A model generated the notes under the pieces. The model did not search any database and was not told where the DNA came from. It saw only the letters and a program-made list of their open reading frames with translations. DNA of 64,000 nucleotides. Source: Limnephilus marmoratus (lineage: Eukaryota > Arthropoda > Insecta > Trichoptera > Limnephilidae). Below, piece by piece: positions 10,982-23,699 of this stretch. A program made the position numbers and the translations under genes. The DNA is taken from NCBI GenBank assembly GCA_917880885.1, contig OU862922.1, forward strand, positions 1,550,001 to 1,614,000, written 5' to 3'. Position 1 is the stretch's first letter. The number at the start of each line of letters is the position of its first letter.

Positions 10982-11222
10982 ATGTGAATACCGCACAAGA
11001 GCCCCAACTGCTCCCGTCTGGAGCCAATGAAACTATGGCATCCCCAACTGGGGTATGTTGTGAGGCTGGAGGTAGTGGGGAGGGGACGAAGATGGGGAAG
11101 AAGAAAGTGGGGAGTACCTGGCTATTTAGATCTGGTCACCAGATACGGCTAAAGCCATTTCAAGCAATGTTTCAATTCTGAATGATGGTCTTACATCAAG
11201 GGAATACTGACAGTATAGGAAC
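10982..11222 (+). mobile_element. Rep-B copy 1
   Basis: Short interspersed repeat starting gtgaataccgcacaagagcc and ending at ...atactgacagtatagga. Other copies: 25,628-25,885 (minus), 48,420-48,620 (plus), 50,780-51,000 (minus). No A tail and no clear terminal repeats, so its class is open. Confidence 0.7.
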
Positions 11223-11272
11223 GCGCCGTAAATACACGTATGTGTACATCTTATCTTATCCGTGTCTTTTAT

Positions 11273-12183
11273 AAAGGGTGGTCCAACCATGACGCACGAT
11301 GTTAATTGTAAATAAAACAAAAAGTTTTCAGAGAATTATCTTAATTTTTTTTTATTATGATAGAAAGATCTATGACAATTATGTGTGAAACAAAATATCG
11401 GCCAAATGCTCGCCATGGCTTCGGTGCCATACCTCTATCCGATGGTTCATATTTTCAATGACGCTGAGGCATAATTGAGGCTCAATGTCATTAATGTGCC
11501 GAATTGTCTCATCCTTTAGCTCTTGAATTGTTCTTGGCTTATTGACATATACTTTTTCTTTTAAATATCCCCAAAGAAAGAAGTCCAACGGTGTCAAATC
11601 ACATGATCGTGGCGGCCAATTGACGTCGCCACGACGTGAGATAACACGGCCATTGAATTTCTCGCGCAAAAGAGCCATTGTTTCGTTGGCTGTGTGGCAA
11701 GTGGCACCATCCTGTTGGAACCACATATCGTCCAGCTCCATATCCTCAATTTCTGGCTACCAAAAGTTTGTTATCATCTCGCGATAGCGACCTTGGCCGA
11801 CCCCATTTTCGAAGAAGTACGGCCCGATGACGCCGCGGCGCCGCCAGCCCATACACCGCACCAAACAGTCACTCTTAGTGGATGCATCGGCTTTTCAACA
11901 ATCACTCGTGGATTTTCATTTGCAGAAATGTGGCAATTCTGCTTGTTAACGAATCCACCGAGGTGAAAGTGTGCCCACGAAGTGCACGAAATGCATTTTG
12001 ATGGTAACGCCCATTTTCATAAAACGCTTAAACAATCTTAACGCGCTACTCAATTGTGTACCTCTCCATGGTTGATTTGTCAAAGAATGAAACAAAGAAA
12101 TGTCAAATAAAGTTGGGCAAAAAATTCGACATTAAGGTGTGGCTCACAATTAACATCGTGCGTTATGGTTGGACCACCCTTTA
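11273..12183 (-). mobile_element. mariner (rosa/DD41D type), internally deleted
   Basis: Terminal inverted repeats of about 38 bp (aaagggtggtccaaccatga on the left; the right end is the same with ataa for atga) are flanked by TA, as expected for Tc1/mariner. The element is about 0.91 kb against about 1.3 kb for a complete one, because the middle of the gene is missing. Confidence 0.85.
11379..12090 (-). pseudogene. mariner transposase pseudogene
   Basis: The minus strand encodes a DDE transposase for cut-and-paste movement. The start reads MERYTIE and then meets a stop; pieces of the FRALRG region follow, then a jump to the catalytic half (a VNKQNCHI-like stretch, ENPRV). The last 120 residues are open: MWFQQDGATCHT holds the second catalytic Asp and DLTPLDFFLWG the third. 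Counting from the Asp of QQDGA to that of TPLD gives 41 intervening residues, hence DD41D, the spacing of the rosa group. The first catalytic Asp segment is lost with the deletion, and there are several stops and frame changes. The protein cannot be active. Confidence 0.85.
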
Positions 12184-12344
12184 TATTAGACAGTGTATAT
12201 AGGTTACGTTTAGACAGTTTATCTAGTTCCTGTCTATATAATATAAAGTTTAAAAAAAGTTAATAATTATTGACTTTTTCTTTATTATTTGTGCATGATG
12301 TAAACATTAGTTATTGCGTTATAACCTAATTATTATAATTTGTT

Positions 12345-12600
12345 GTTTTCTTGAATGCATGTGTTCCTAATAAAATAAAATAAAATTAAATACCCTTTAC
12401 AATCAGTTACCACTGTCCAAGCCGCTCGGTAGTGCAGGGGCCCGACCCCCAGGCTCATGACTGAGGGTGGTCTTCCCGAGTGAAAGAACCTCGCCCCTGC
12501 TGGCCGGAGAGGACCCGGCAACCTCGTTTGGGGCACATTGGGCGACCTCTCCAGCCGGATGGGTTGGATTCGATGCAACGTGATTGCTTTCAATGAAAAC
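12345..12600 (-). repeat. GC-rich retroelement 3' end with (TTTTA)n
   Basis: A GC-rich block in AT-rich surroundings. On the minus strand it ends ...aagggtatttaattttattttatttta, a simple-repeat tail as on LINE 3' ends. A frame crosses it, but I recognise no conserved domain. It may be a LINE 3' UTR or a SINE. Confidence 0.4.
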
Positions 12601-14404
12601 GTTATAATAAATAACATTAAATTACGTTTTACACTATTTTGCATCACCAATCAATCATACAAATAAACAATTTGTTTTGATTTATTTCATATCGTCTTAA
12701 TGAATCATTAAACAATAAATAAGTCACTTGTCGCACTATCTTTGCTACTGGCTACGTGTAACCTTTCCATAAAACAAACTTTGAAAAATTGGAGTTCTTT
12801 TAACTACAGACTTTAACCATGTGATATTTCTCTCTTCTACCTCTTTTGATTTTAAACTTTGCTTGATATTAAATAAAACTCTCCTGGTCATCGGCAAGAC
12901 AGTTGTGATATTTCTATCTTTTGATGCTGATTTATTTTATTTTTGGAATTCTTTCATCCCTTCAAGTTTTCTTGAACTTTTCTTTTGGCTCTGATCGATA
13001 TTTAAATTTTTAAGGCTTTGCATGTGTGTAGTAGGGATGGAAAATTCCTTCCCTACGTCACACAAGCCTTCATGTAAATTGGACCCTTATTTTCTTTGAT
13101 AACTACAGAAAGCTACTTAAAGCTCCCTTGCACTATATACCTTTAGAGATATATATACTTAACTAATTAATACGTTATTTACGACCTTGAACGTAAATAT
13201 TTTCGTATTTATGTTGTAATTAAACTCCATCAAACGTTGTGTAATTTTTTTGATTTATGATATGGGACTTTAATTACTTTCATTTTGTGGTAACTTCTTG
13301 ATTCTGGACAGAGCGTTGAGTTTCAAACTGTATTGGTCTCTCTCTTGCAAATCTAACTTTAAATACTTTCTCTAAAAGAGCTAACTTTCCTCCGTCGTTT
13401 ATTATGTTTCCCTACATCCTAACAAACTCGTAAATAACCTGTACTAATCGAATTACGTATGTTTAATTGAACAAATAATTAAGTATGACTCAAATGGTTA
13501 ATTGTTAGTAAATTTGATTATGATTGTTTTGTATCTGCATGTCATCTCTCCAATCCGATTCAGCTGCTATAAGGTACATATAAAGATGGGTTTAGTAGGT
13601 TAATGTAATTAATAGGTTGCATATTAGACGAACTCAGAATACCCTTTTTCTGCCGAAAATTTGGCTCCTATCCTCCTACAAGTTAACAGGATGGTCAAGG
13701 ATCAACTAGAACTTCGCACAGTCAGCCGACGCGATTTTCCAGAGGGTCTTAGTACCTTGTTCTGTCAATCTTCCATGTCGTCGTGCACGTCATTCAGGTC
13801 TTTCCCTAAGTCCCGAAACCCCCAAATTCCTACTCCTCCAAGGTCTACTATTTACTTAGGGCGAACCGGTTTCGTCCTATATGCAATCATATACTCACGG
13901 TGTTTTGCAGAGTTACGGGTCGTGAATCCTCCCTCCACGTACAAGAAATGATGTGAGAGTAACTCTGTCGAGTCTAAAACGCTAATTGTAAGCGGGTCCA
14001 CATCATCCAATGTACAGTACATAGAAAGATATATATGTAAACATACGTTTGGGTAGGATTATAACTCGCAATTTTGAGGCTAGCTAGTCTCAAATCCCGA
14101 GCACGGATCCCTCGCATAGAATTCTGCGAAATTCTAAGTTTGGTAACCGAATATATACATATTAAAAGTGGGTGATATTAATAGATACTAGTATACTAAG
14201 CAATTATCTGGCGATATGTTCTGGAGATTCGCCAAAACTCCAAGCTTTTTGTTTTGTTTGGTTGGCAATTTTATTTAAGAGATTGCCATCTCTATTATGT
14301 GTTTGTTTAATGGTCCTTGTTTTTTTTAAGGAGCGACCACTGCCTCCTATTGTTGAACTGTTTTCTAAATTTTCCCCCAAGGTTCAACTTTTGGTAAAAT
14401 TTTT
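12601..14404. other. No recognised feature
   Basis: AT-rich non-coding sequence. A 96-codon frame at 13,661-13,951 has no recognisable motif, and its codons look no different from the surroundings. Confidence 0.5.
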
Positions 14405-14558
14405 ACTATCCCGTGATTTTTCAGTTGTCTCATGTAAATGATTGATACTTTTTATTAGGCTATCCCGTGATTTTTCAACTGCTTCTTGTAAATGATTGAT
14501 ACTTTTTATTAGGCTATCCCGTGATTTTTCAACTGCTTCTTGTAAGTGATTGATACCT
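14405..14558 (+). repeat. 54-bp tandem repeat, about 2.8 units
   Basis: tatcccgtgatttttca recurs at 14,407, 14,461 and 14,515 with the following ...aaatgattgatactttttat. A lone ctaacccgtgattttcc at about 14,624 is a decayed further unit. Confidence 0.85.
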
Positions 14559-15501
14559 ACGAGAGTAATCGTTCTATAAATTTCTCCTCGAATATTCCAT
14601 GTAATTCTTCAATACACTCCTAAACTAACCCGTGATTTTCCAAATGTTTGATGTACCTATTATTTGACTAGCTTATAATAAATCTATTTATTTTCAATTG
14701 TTCAGTTCAAAATTTATCTCTTCATGTTCAAGTTAAAGATTGTGCTTAAAACTTTTCTATAATTGTGCAATTTCTTGGCTTTGTCCCATTGTCAAGTTAA
14801 TATTAATACCTGTCAACTACCTAATAAATATACTATAACCTATATAATAACCTAACTTACTATTATACTAATACCTATCAACCACCTATTAAAGACCCAG
14901 GTACATCTTCCTTTAAAAGCATCTGACCCAGTGCCCCAATGACCGAGTTGTTTTATAAACCATTTCAATTTTGTAAACATTCCCACTGGCTTCGTGACCT
15001 AGATTCCAAACATGAGATGTTTGTTTATTTTTTTTTTGAACATTCCTAGACGCGAGCTTATATGGTTCTAATTTTTTTTCTTTTGAATTTAATAGTCATA
15101 ATTTCCTTTTCGCAGAGGTCTAATTTGTTCCCCGATAAATATAATTATAATGCATACATATATATACATATATATTTTGTCTCAATAAATAAATATACTG
15201 ATATATGTACAATTATATTATAATTGAAATAAATTCTAATATCATAACTCATTTTTTGATCATTTTATATTAGCTGAAGTTATAATAAACAGTACATATA
15301 CTAAAATAAATACAAAACTTTGACTTGGAAATTTGTCAAACACATAACTATTTTAAATAGTTACGGATAAATGTAAAGATGGGTATTCGGGATCGATACC
15401 TTTACTTTTTAATATAAGTGTGTTTCTTTTTGATTAAACCTTTCTTGGAATAATATATATATACATATATACATATACATAGATATATCTATTTTATATA
15501 T

Positions 15502-15548
<47 letters not shown>

Positions 15549-18500
15549 TGATTATAGCATATAAAATATAATGTACATTTAGATGATGTGTTAATTTGCT
15601 TACATGTTCATATTCAAATATGTTAATACCACTCTTCCATGGAAGCGTTAGCTTGTGTCTGGAAGAGTAGTGTACATTTTTTAATGCTATATTTAAGTTC
15701 TTAAATTACAATGTGAATGTAAAAAACAATAAGTTGTAAGTTCGGTGATATGTAATTATAAGTATTTATCTACTATCAAAACAATTTTACTATTTGGATA
15801 ATGTGTCCAGAATTATTGTAATTAGTTGCTAAAAACAATACAAAATTTAACTTATTTGAAGAATGGAGTATCACTTGGAAACTGAGTTATAAGTAGATTA
15901 GATTAGTCGGAAACTATTTTTTTTTTTTTGAGATTGTCTTTAAAATATTTTTTTACAGTGTTTATTAATTGGATTTTATCATTAATATATAATATAATAT
16001 AATATTTTATATATAATATTTTAATATAGATACATATCACATATTAAGCAAGTAATACTTTGTTATAAAATTGATTCAAATACCAACTGTCTGCTGCATG
16101 CCGCTCTCTCCTCGGAACCTGAAAATTTTTTATTTTAATTTTTAATAAAACTTACCCCTTTAAGGTTTTTTTTTATCCGACCGGGAGCTACACGGTAAAA
16201 CCTTGTTATGTTTTCCTTACCTAATACCTACTCCTATGTTATCAACTAAATTCAAATAAAATTTTTTTTTCGACTTCAATTTTATTTTATTCCCGTTTAA
16301 TCTATCTAAATTAAATGATGTTTATCGTTCTAACCGCATTTTATTTCAAATCTCGTTGGTTAACTTAACACTTTTTAAATTAAATTTAACAATTAATTAT
16401 TTATTTTGTGTTCGTTTTCCCACCGTACTTTTATTTCGCAACAAAGCGTAATACAACTAAATACCGAACAGATTGTTACCATGCTTATTTATTTATTATT
16501 TATTTCAACCTCCAGATTTATTATTATAATTATTCCATCGTTAAAATAACACTCCGTTTAAATTATAATTTTTAAGCAATAACCACTTCACAATTATTTA
16601 CGAAATAAGTGATTTATTATTTTTATTTTTGTTTGTCACCGAACCTTTTTTATTTTGCAATAAGATAACGTATTTCACTATTTATTTAAACTTTCCGAAA
16701 TAATAATTATTATTAAGTTACCACAATCTCATTCAACAACAATTTAATAATTTGTATTATTTATTCCAAAGTCCATATTTATTATTATTACTTTATCTAA
16801 CACTAGATTACTCCTGTGATAAGCTATTACGTTCGATTTGCACTTCATTCAAAGGAACTATCACCGTTATGATAACTAACACTGGTTTTTATTTTTTTTA
16901 TTTCGCTACACCAACAACACTTTGATTATAGTACTTTATTTAAAACACTCAGTTTAATTAAAGATTTTCATTGAACTTTTCCGTTTAAACTGAACGCACG
17001 TATCTAATTATAACTTATTTGCATTACATCAATTATCCCATAACTTTATTTATTTATTTCACTGATTTTTGATTTTCACAATTTTCCTAAGTCTCAAAAT
17101 GTTTATATATACTGATTGTAAAATCCGAACTTTTCACTACACAAATTGTATTTATTGTAGCACTTTTTAACTCTTCACAATTAAATAAAACGTAAACTTT
17201 ATTTCTATTCCCACTGATTTTAATTTCTTTAAATCTTTATAAGACACTGGCTCGAATATGAAATTTTTTCTAAGTCCTGTGATTCTAATTAATTAGAATT
17301 TTTCCACCAGTAAATTACCGAACGTATTGTCACGCCTCACCCCAACTTCCGCTTTTCAAAAACCCGCGCCGACTAACCAAAATTCACTAAGTCCTGTCTT
17401 TTAAACCCCTTTCAGGATTAGAATGGCCTATCTAAGCTATCTTTGATCCACGAATTTAATCTCTAACAACTCGAGATTTCATATATCGATTCTGTCATTT
17501 TTGTTTAACTGTCGTTAGGTCCACCTTTCATGACTTTGTTCATGCCCTATCTCGTTTAAACATTTTTCCAGGATCGGACCGGCGATATTACGTCAAAATG
17601 CCCCTCATCCCTTTGTCTGTTGGTCATACAAAATTAGCTCAAATATCATGATTTTCGTATCTCTTTTTTCCTCAAAATATAATAGGTACGTCTTCAATAA
17701 ACTGTACATAATTCTCAATTTTGTTTATCGCTACCAGAACATGAACAAATTCAAGCCAAAACCTTTAATATGCGTTTTCCAATTTTCTTTTTCCTAAATT
17801 CCTTCTTATTCTTATGCCACCTATATGGATCAATTCAGTTTTAAACTGTATTGTCTCTACTTATGTCGTGGACTTGAATTTTCATATTTTCTCTTATTTC
17901 CCTTTTATTCACGATGTTCTTTTTTTGATTTTCCTCATTCATTCTCATGTAACTTTCCACATCCCTATAATTTTTTATATTTCCAGCCGTATTTATTTTA
18001 TTAATTGTTAATTTAAGATTTTCTTTGCTTTCTTTGGCCGTATCAATTCACCCATAGTTTCACCGTACATTACTCTGATATCCGTATCGTTTTTCGATGT
18101 TTGCTGCCTCAATAGAAAATTTCATTTTCTATTTGTTACTAATTAATATATCATTTCCCACATTTTTATAGGAGATACTCCTACTTCGGCCCTTAAATAT
18201 ATGTCAATTTTTATTACGTTCTATGGTTCATCCTCCAAATTCCGTCCCTTTTTCCCCTAAATCCACATTAATTTAAAATTTGACGTCTGTTTATGTCTGG
18301 GTTTCCGAGGTGTTGATCAATAACTCAGCTTTTATTCGAGGGTAATAAAATCTAATCGTTTTTAGTTAAAGTAAACTGTCCCTAAGACCAATGATAATTT
18401 TTATCGTCCTAAAAGCCATTAAAATGGGTTTAATCGCCTTAAACCATGTTCGTTTTCTGGTTGTTTAAATAACAAAATCACGTGTGAGGTCGTCAACTCA

Positions 18501-19680
18501 AATAATGTTTCATTTTTCCTTGCAGTCTGTCTTATTTCTCATAGAATTCTCCTCAAACAATTGACGTAAAACAATGCTTTTTGTTTACTTTGTCTATCGC
18601 AATGTAACTAGAATGATCACCCTATTCCAAATATATAACGATATCTATTTAAACTCGTCTGAAAACGCAAAATTAAGTTGAATCTTATATTGTTCAATAA
18701 ACACTTCCGTTTAATCGTCCATTTTTTTCATTAGATTATCTTTCCAAATCGTTTCCCTTGACGTTATTGCTTCATCTAAAAGTGACATCCCTAATTTCCA
18801 GCGTTTTTCTTCCTTTTAAATGTTAAATGTACGCTTTCCTTTTAATCTGGTCTCCCTGACCCTCTATGTACTCGTTATACGACTAAATATCCCTACAGTA
18901 GTTTTTCTTATGTTTTGCACGTCTTTTCTTTAATTTTCCTCTTATTAAAATTTTCTTGTTATTTTCTTGCATAGTTTTTCCAACATAATATGGATTAATT
19001 TGTTCGTTAACGGCGGTCGTCAACACCTTCATCGCACTGATTGTATATCTTAAATCTAGGGTCATTGTACCTGATGCACCGGGCGTGAGAACCTGTTTAC
19101 ATTATAGTGTAATGATCTCGCGGTTCATGACGATATTTTTTCTCATAAATCTATGACTAATTGCCTAGTCTAAAGTCCATTTCTTTGTTCAAAATCTGAA
19201 CACGCCCTCCATTCTGTGATTGGTTTCATTAATTATTTATAGCTTTCTGCTTAGACCTGATTGGCTGTTGATTTCAACTATTTATTATTACGCCTAATGA
19301 TGATTTCTAGCACCCTCTGTGTTCTTTTCATCAATACTCATCTCAATATTCTTAATTGTAGGTCCCTATCGTCAACAAGAATTCAATTTACTTTGAACCG
19401 AGAGATGTCGTAGGTGTGTCTGTTTTATAATTAATTGGTATATTCTTTTTGAATTAAAGTGGGAATCTACGATATTTTCTTATTTTCACTGTTGATTAAT
19501 GCAATTCATCACAACCATTATAACAATTTTTGGCTAAAAATTGCATCCACCAGTTCATCGATCACTGACACAAAACTATATGTACCATGCATTTGACATC
19601 ATGAGATTATATACATCATGCACATAAATATTACCTAACAACCATTTAACGCGTTTTAGAATATCTGAAATTATACAAAT
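14559..19680. other. Gene-poor T-rich stretch with poly(T)
   Basis: Five kb with no recognisable gene on either strand. The plus strand is strongly pyrimidine-rich from about 16.1 to 19.3 kb. A run of about 38 T lies at 15,508-15,546, preceded by (TA)n-like sequence at 15,440-15,500. The strand asymmetry could mark one long non-coding unit such as an intron or an old element, but no boundary is visible. Confidence 0.4.
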
Positions 19681-19703
19681 ATTTTCCATTTTGTTAAGTC
19701 ACA

Positions 19704-20024
19704 ATGGAGCAAAGAATAACATTGTTCGAAAATGCCCTGAAGAACGCAAATAATCTCTTCCATAGAACATACATCCATAGGAATTGGTTATATAAAGGAA
19801 ATGCTCATATCGGCTCGCAGGCCGGAATAAAACCCCTTGAAAAGGAGCATTCATCATTCCCGGAGATTTCCATGTGCGGGGATATTATGGGAGAGATATG
19901 TGCTGATTCACCAAACGACCATATTGCGCAGCCACCCAATAATTGGTATAGAATAATAGCAGAATATATAATTTTGCGCCTTTTCAATGTTTTTCTGATA
20001 TATTTGTTATTTGTTTTTCGTTAA
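19704..20024 (+). other. Unassigned 106-codon open frame
   Basis: The frame starts MEQRITLFENALKNANNLFH and ends in a hydrophobic stretch (RLFNVFLIYLLFVFR) that could span a membrane. I recognise no family. It lies just upstream of a decayed LINE end and may be chance or an old element piece. The minus strand is also open over part of it. Confidence 0.15.
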
Positions 20025-20049
20025 CATTTATATTTTACATTTATACTCT

Positions 20050-20455
20050 GACACTATAAATTTGCTGTCCTTACATGTACCTCCGAAGCATACTAGATGG
20101 AATATATTATTTTACGACTATAATAACTTCGTGTTTAAATCTGTTATGGATATAATAAATAGACAGAGCAATGAATTAATAGATATCGCTGATATTTTCG
20201 ATCTGAATTTTGACACACTCAAAGTCAAATTAGTTCTGCACTTTTTAGTTAATGTAAATAACGACTAATTGTAATTTGTGCATATTTTTTTAATATTTAT
20301 TTTTATTACTGATATATAAATTTTACGGGTATTAAAGGTGTATGTATTTATTTATGTACTTATTATTATTTTATTTTTAGAATTAGGGTGTATTTCACCA
20401 TTCTCCTTATCCATAGGATAATGAATATCAATAAATAAACAAATAAATACTCGCA
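20050..20455 (+). pseudogene. Decayed jockey/CR1-like LINE 3' end
   Basis: The frame containing LHVPPKHTRWNILFYDYN, then NELIDIADIFDLNFDTLK, fits the last part of jockey/CR1-like LINE proteins, where a basic motif, a conserved Asn-Asp-Ile-Phe-like segment and a hydrophobic end precede the stop. A stop at 20,266 is followed by an AT-rich 3' UTR ending in caataaataaacaaataaat, a simple tail as in the LINE at 25.6 kb. The upstream RT is absent. Similarity is weak and the call is tentative. Confidence 0.4.
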
Positions 20456-20639
20456 AAAGGTAAAAAAAAATCGGCTTACTTATCCTGTGTATAACTACTA
20501 TTTATAGGTTAAAGTACCGAATAATAAAACCAAATAAATAAATCATGCTTAATCAAATCATATGAATAATATATTAGGTGGATGGTGCAACCCCCTCTCA
20601 ACATTATAAAAATAAAAAATATGTAAAAAATTTGTAAAA

Positions 20640-21235
20640 ATCTATTGACATTATTATTATTGTTTAAATATTTTTTATTTAAGTGTATTCAAATACAAAA
20701 TAAAGATCAATATTTGTAGCATTTTAGCCTATTTTCAAACTCGGTAATTTCTTTCGGTGTGTGTATACATATTGTACTTGGTAGCTAGTCCAGGAATGAT
20801 TGTTCCAGAATAATACATTTTGTAGTTCGATGAGGTGCTATAAAGTTGATTAGGTGCAGGAGTTGATAACAGTCTGGGGGTGAAAATTTTTAAACAATAA
20901 AGTCAAGTCACTATTTTTTTCTTCTTTTTTTTCAATTTCAATAATATTTATTTTTATTGTATTTAATAAGAATGTATTGTTTATGTCGTGTTCAGTTGAT
21001 TTATATAGTTTAAAATTAGTAAGATGTAAAAAATTGCGGTGCATACGTTCAATATTTCGTATATGAATGAGATAGTGAGATATATACCTCACTATTGAGT
21101 TGTATTCTATTATGTTGCTTATATATTTATAACTTCGAACGAATCGAAGTTTTTGAAAGGTCGGATTATAAATCCCAGTTAAGATGATTGTTTGAATATT
21201 AAATAACCACACTTCTGCCCTGATCACAAACACTG
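20640..21235 (-). pseudogene. Decayed LINE C-terminal region
   Basis: On the minus strand, SNIIEYNSIVRYI, then IRNIERMHRNFLHLTNFKL and HDINNTFLLNTIKINIIEIE, matches position by position the LINE at 24.9 kb (HLEYNSTVWSP, AIERIQNKFLRYVNFKM, NYDNVLSSLNLIKL). This is the region after the reverse transcriptase. The copy is old: it has an in-frame stop and many substitutions. The tail runs toward 20,640. It converges on the plus-strand LINE remnant ending at 20,455. Confidence 0.6.
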
Positions 21236-21688
21236 TGAAGCTATTCGAATCGTTGGATGAACTGTATTAATGGCAACGGCACCGGGTCCTTTTCAAACAA
21301 AGCTTAAATTCGGATTTGAGGCCAAAATACCCAACCAAACTGAAAAAATATTATTTCATTCAAAAGATATAACAAATATTTAGTAAGAATTTATATTAAT
21401 ATTTTTTTTGTGTTTTAGATTATAAAATGCAAGCCAATTAAGAATTCATTTTTTCGTGTGAGTTAATGATAATTATTTAAAAATAATTTGGTTCTATTTG
21501 CTTTAAAAATATGATTATAAAACAAAGCAACAAAAATGAAAAAAAAAAGCTTTCTGATGGGTGAAAATTCAAATTACAAACGACCGATTTCATGGCCTAG
21601 AACCCAAAGAAACCCAATTTTTATGATGTTTAATTTTTTTATTTGATTTTTCATTATTCACTAAAGTAAGTTATAAGTATTTTTTTTC

Positions 21689-22113
21689 ACATTAGCTCCA
21701 TAGAGGAGGCCATGAGAAAACCTGAAAAGGGCCTATGTCATCTTTGGGAATTCTGTGGAGAGAAGAAGTTCTGTGAAGGAATAAGGTATGAGGGGTTGGT
21801 AAGAATCTGGGGTTCAACGTATCCAGGAATGAGGTACGAATGAATCCTACCCACTGCGGTGCAAGACGATGGGTCGAGGAAGTCCGTCTGGAGAGGTCAA
21901 AAGATCTCCCTCAACCATTCTCTCCTGATCCGTCCTGCCACGCAGTAGGTGGGCTAACTCATCCGTCGCCAAGACCTAGACAAATCTCACCCCACGAACC
22001 AGGGCACCCCTGCTAAGTTACCAAACGTAGCGAATCACTTGGGGTGACCTTTGGCAGAGGTGTTAGTTATCCAATAAATGATTCCCGGGGCGGCGGTACC
22101 TACCCATATCCGC
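21689..22113 (-). mobile_element. SINE-A copy 5
   Basis: Minus orientation; begins ttcacattagctccatagag (tail side) and ends ...ggcggtacctacccatatcc. An A-run follows at 22,117. Confidence 0.8.
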
Positions 22114-22386
22114 CTCCAAAAAAAAAAAAAAAAATTTAAAATATTACAACACAATAATATTGTTTGGCAAATATTTTGTATACTCTGCTAATAAAGCAGA
22201 TGCGTGTGATTAGGAGAGGATATCTTATATATATTACAACTATTTGACTTTTCAGAGTAAAATAAAATAATAATTATTAATTTTCATGTGGATTTCTTAA
22301 CTAATTTTTTTTTTAAGAAAGACTATCATTCCTGGGTTACGAATCACCCAATAATGTTTGAAAATCTCCTACTACCACCACACTAA

Positions 22387-22492
22387 GCGGAAAATTTTGC
22401 TTGTGTCGTGATGGAGGACTTAGCCAGCCGAGGAATCGAACACGCGATACCTGGGTGGGACCCAAACGCCCATTAAACTACTGACCGATCAT
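22387..22492 (-). repeat. tRNA-headed SINE fragment
   Basis: On the minus strand gatcggtcagtagtttaatg is followed by tgttcgattcc, a good B box, and ...ggctggctaagtcc. The B box and spacing suggest a tRNA-derived head; the acceptor stem does not close, so it is not a functional tRNA. Confidence 0.4.
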
Positions 22493-22957
22493 TAGAGAAT
22501 TAGAGAATATTAGACAATTTATTTATGTATTGAACGCCCTTTTACATGATTGATACAGAGATGATTTTGAAACTTAAGAAAAAAATTATAACTAAAAAAA
22601 AAATTGGTTAAAAATGCACGCAACTCACAAAAATATAAGAAATAAAAACTGAAAACTACAGCGATTTGGTAGGTTTACAAAAATTCAAGATGTGTTTAGG
22701 AATAGTATTGGAATAAATATTTGACTTGATCCTCAAAACTCGCTAAGTTGAAATTAAATATGTCAACATCACTTAAGTACTGATTTTAAATAGTGTGAAA
22801 TCGTTGTACCGGTCATGTAGGACCGCTTATGAATGCTGTTAGAATTAGAATTAAATATAGAATTAGACAATTAACATTATAACTCTACCAATAACTTTAC
22901 ATAACAACAGAGAAGACAACATATTTATAAGAAGATATTTAGTAAATTTATGGGGTA

Positions 22958-23320
22958 AGGGAAAATACCCATACTACGTGACCTGTTTGGGGGGGGGATC
23001 TTCAAAATACCACTCTTGGTCACAATGGGGGGAGGGGCTTAGATTTTTTTTTATCACGTAGTCAATCTAGAAATCTTTTTATATTTTTTCCATTAACTTT
23101 TAATATTTTTTTCCACTTGTAATAATTATAGGTATGCATTCCCTCTTGCCGAAAAACTTTTTGTTAGCAAGAAATTATTCAAAACCATATTTAAGTTTTA
23201 CTATGTGAAAACTGTAGGGGGAGCGGGGGTGGGTCTTGGAATATATTACACGTGGTCACCGGGGGTGGGGGGGAGGGGGGGACGTAAAAAATTGGGTCAC
23301 GTAGTATGGGTAAGTTCCCT
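22958..23320. mobile_element. MITE-D copy 1
   Basis: Terminal inverted repeats agggaaaatacccatactac... / ...gtagtatgggtaagttccct of about 25 bp, with G-runs inside (gggggggg at 22,988; several between 23,215 and 23,282). The same family recurs at 42,831-42,987. No coding content. Confidence 0.8.
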
Positions 23321-23699
23321 AATATATAAATGTAATAAATAATACATATATAATAAATTTACAATTAATCTTGCCTAAATAAATTTACAATAAGTCATGC
23401 AATATTGAATTGTTTAATGGCCTATAAGTAAATCATAATTTAAAATCCGTACCAGATTTTTGCAAAAGACTTTTGACTTAAAAAATAATTATTCAATATC
23501 GTAGGACGTTTTGGCCTCAAGTCCAAATTTAAATTCTGTTTGAAGAAGGGCGCGCAGGCGTTTCTCTTAACACCATAATCAACCGGAGTAACAAAAAGTT
23601 AAGTTCATTTTAGTTCGACGTCTTCGAACTTACAGACTTCGCGCTGGCCTTAAACTTTTCCACAACCATTCATTTAACTTGCTATATTTGATTTATCAC

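Larger units (their letters stand above)
21283..23565. mobile_element. Inverted-repeat element with three nested insertions
   Basis: The left end (aaattcggatttgaggccaa at about 21,307) and the right end near 23,510 (read inward aaatttggacttgaggccaa) are inverted and related. Both resemble the ends of the element at 29,472-30,250, so they belong to one family. Inside lie SINE-A, a tRNA-headed SINE and a MITE-D copy. No transposase is seen. Confidence 0.5.
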
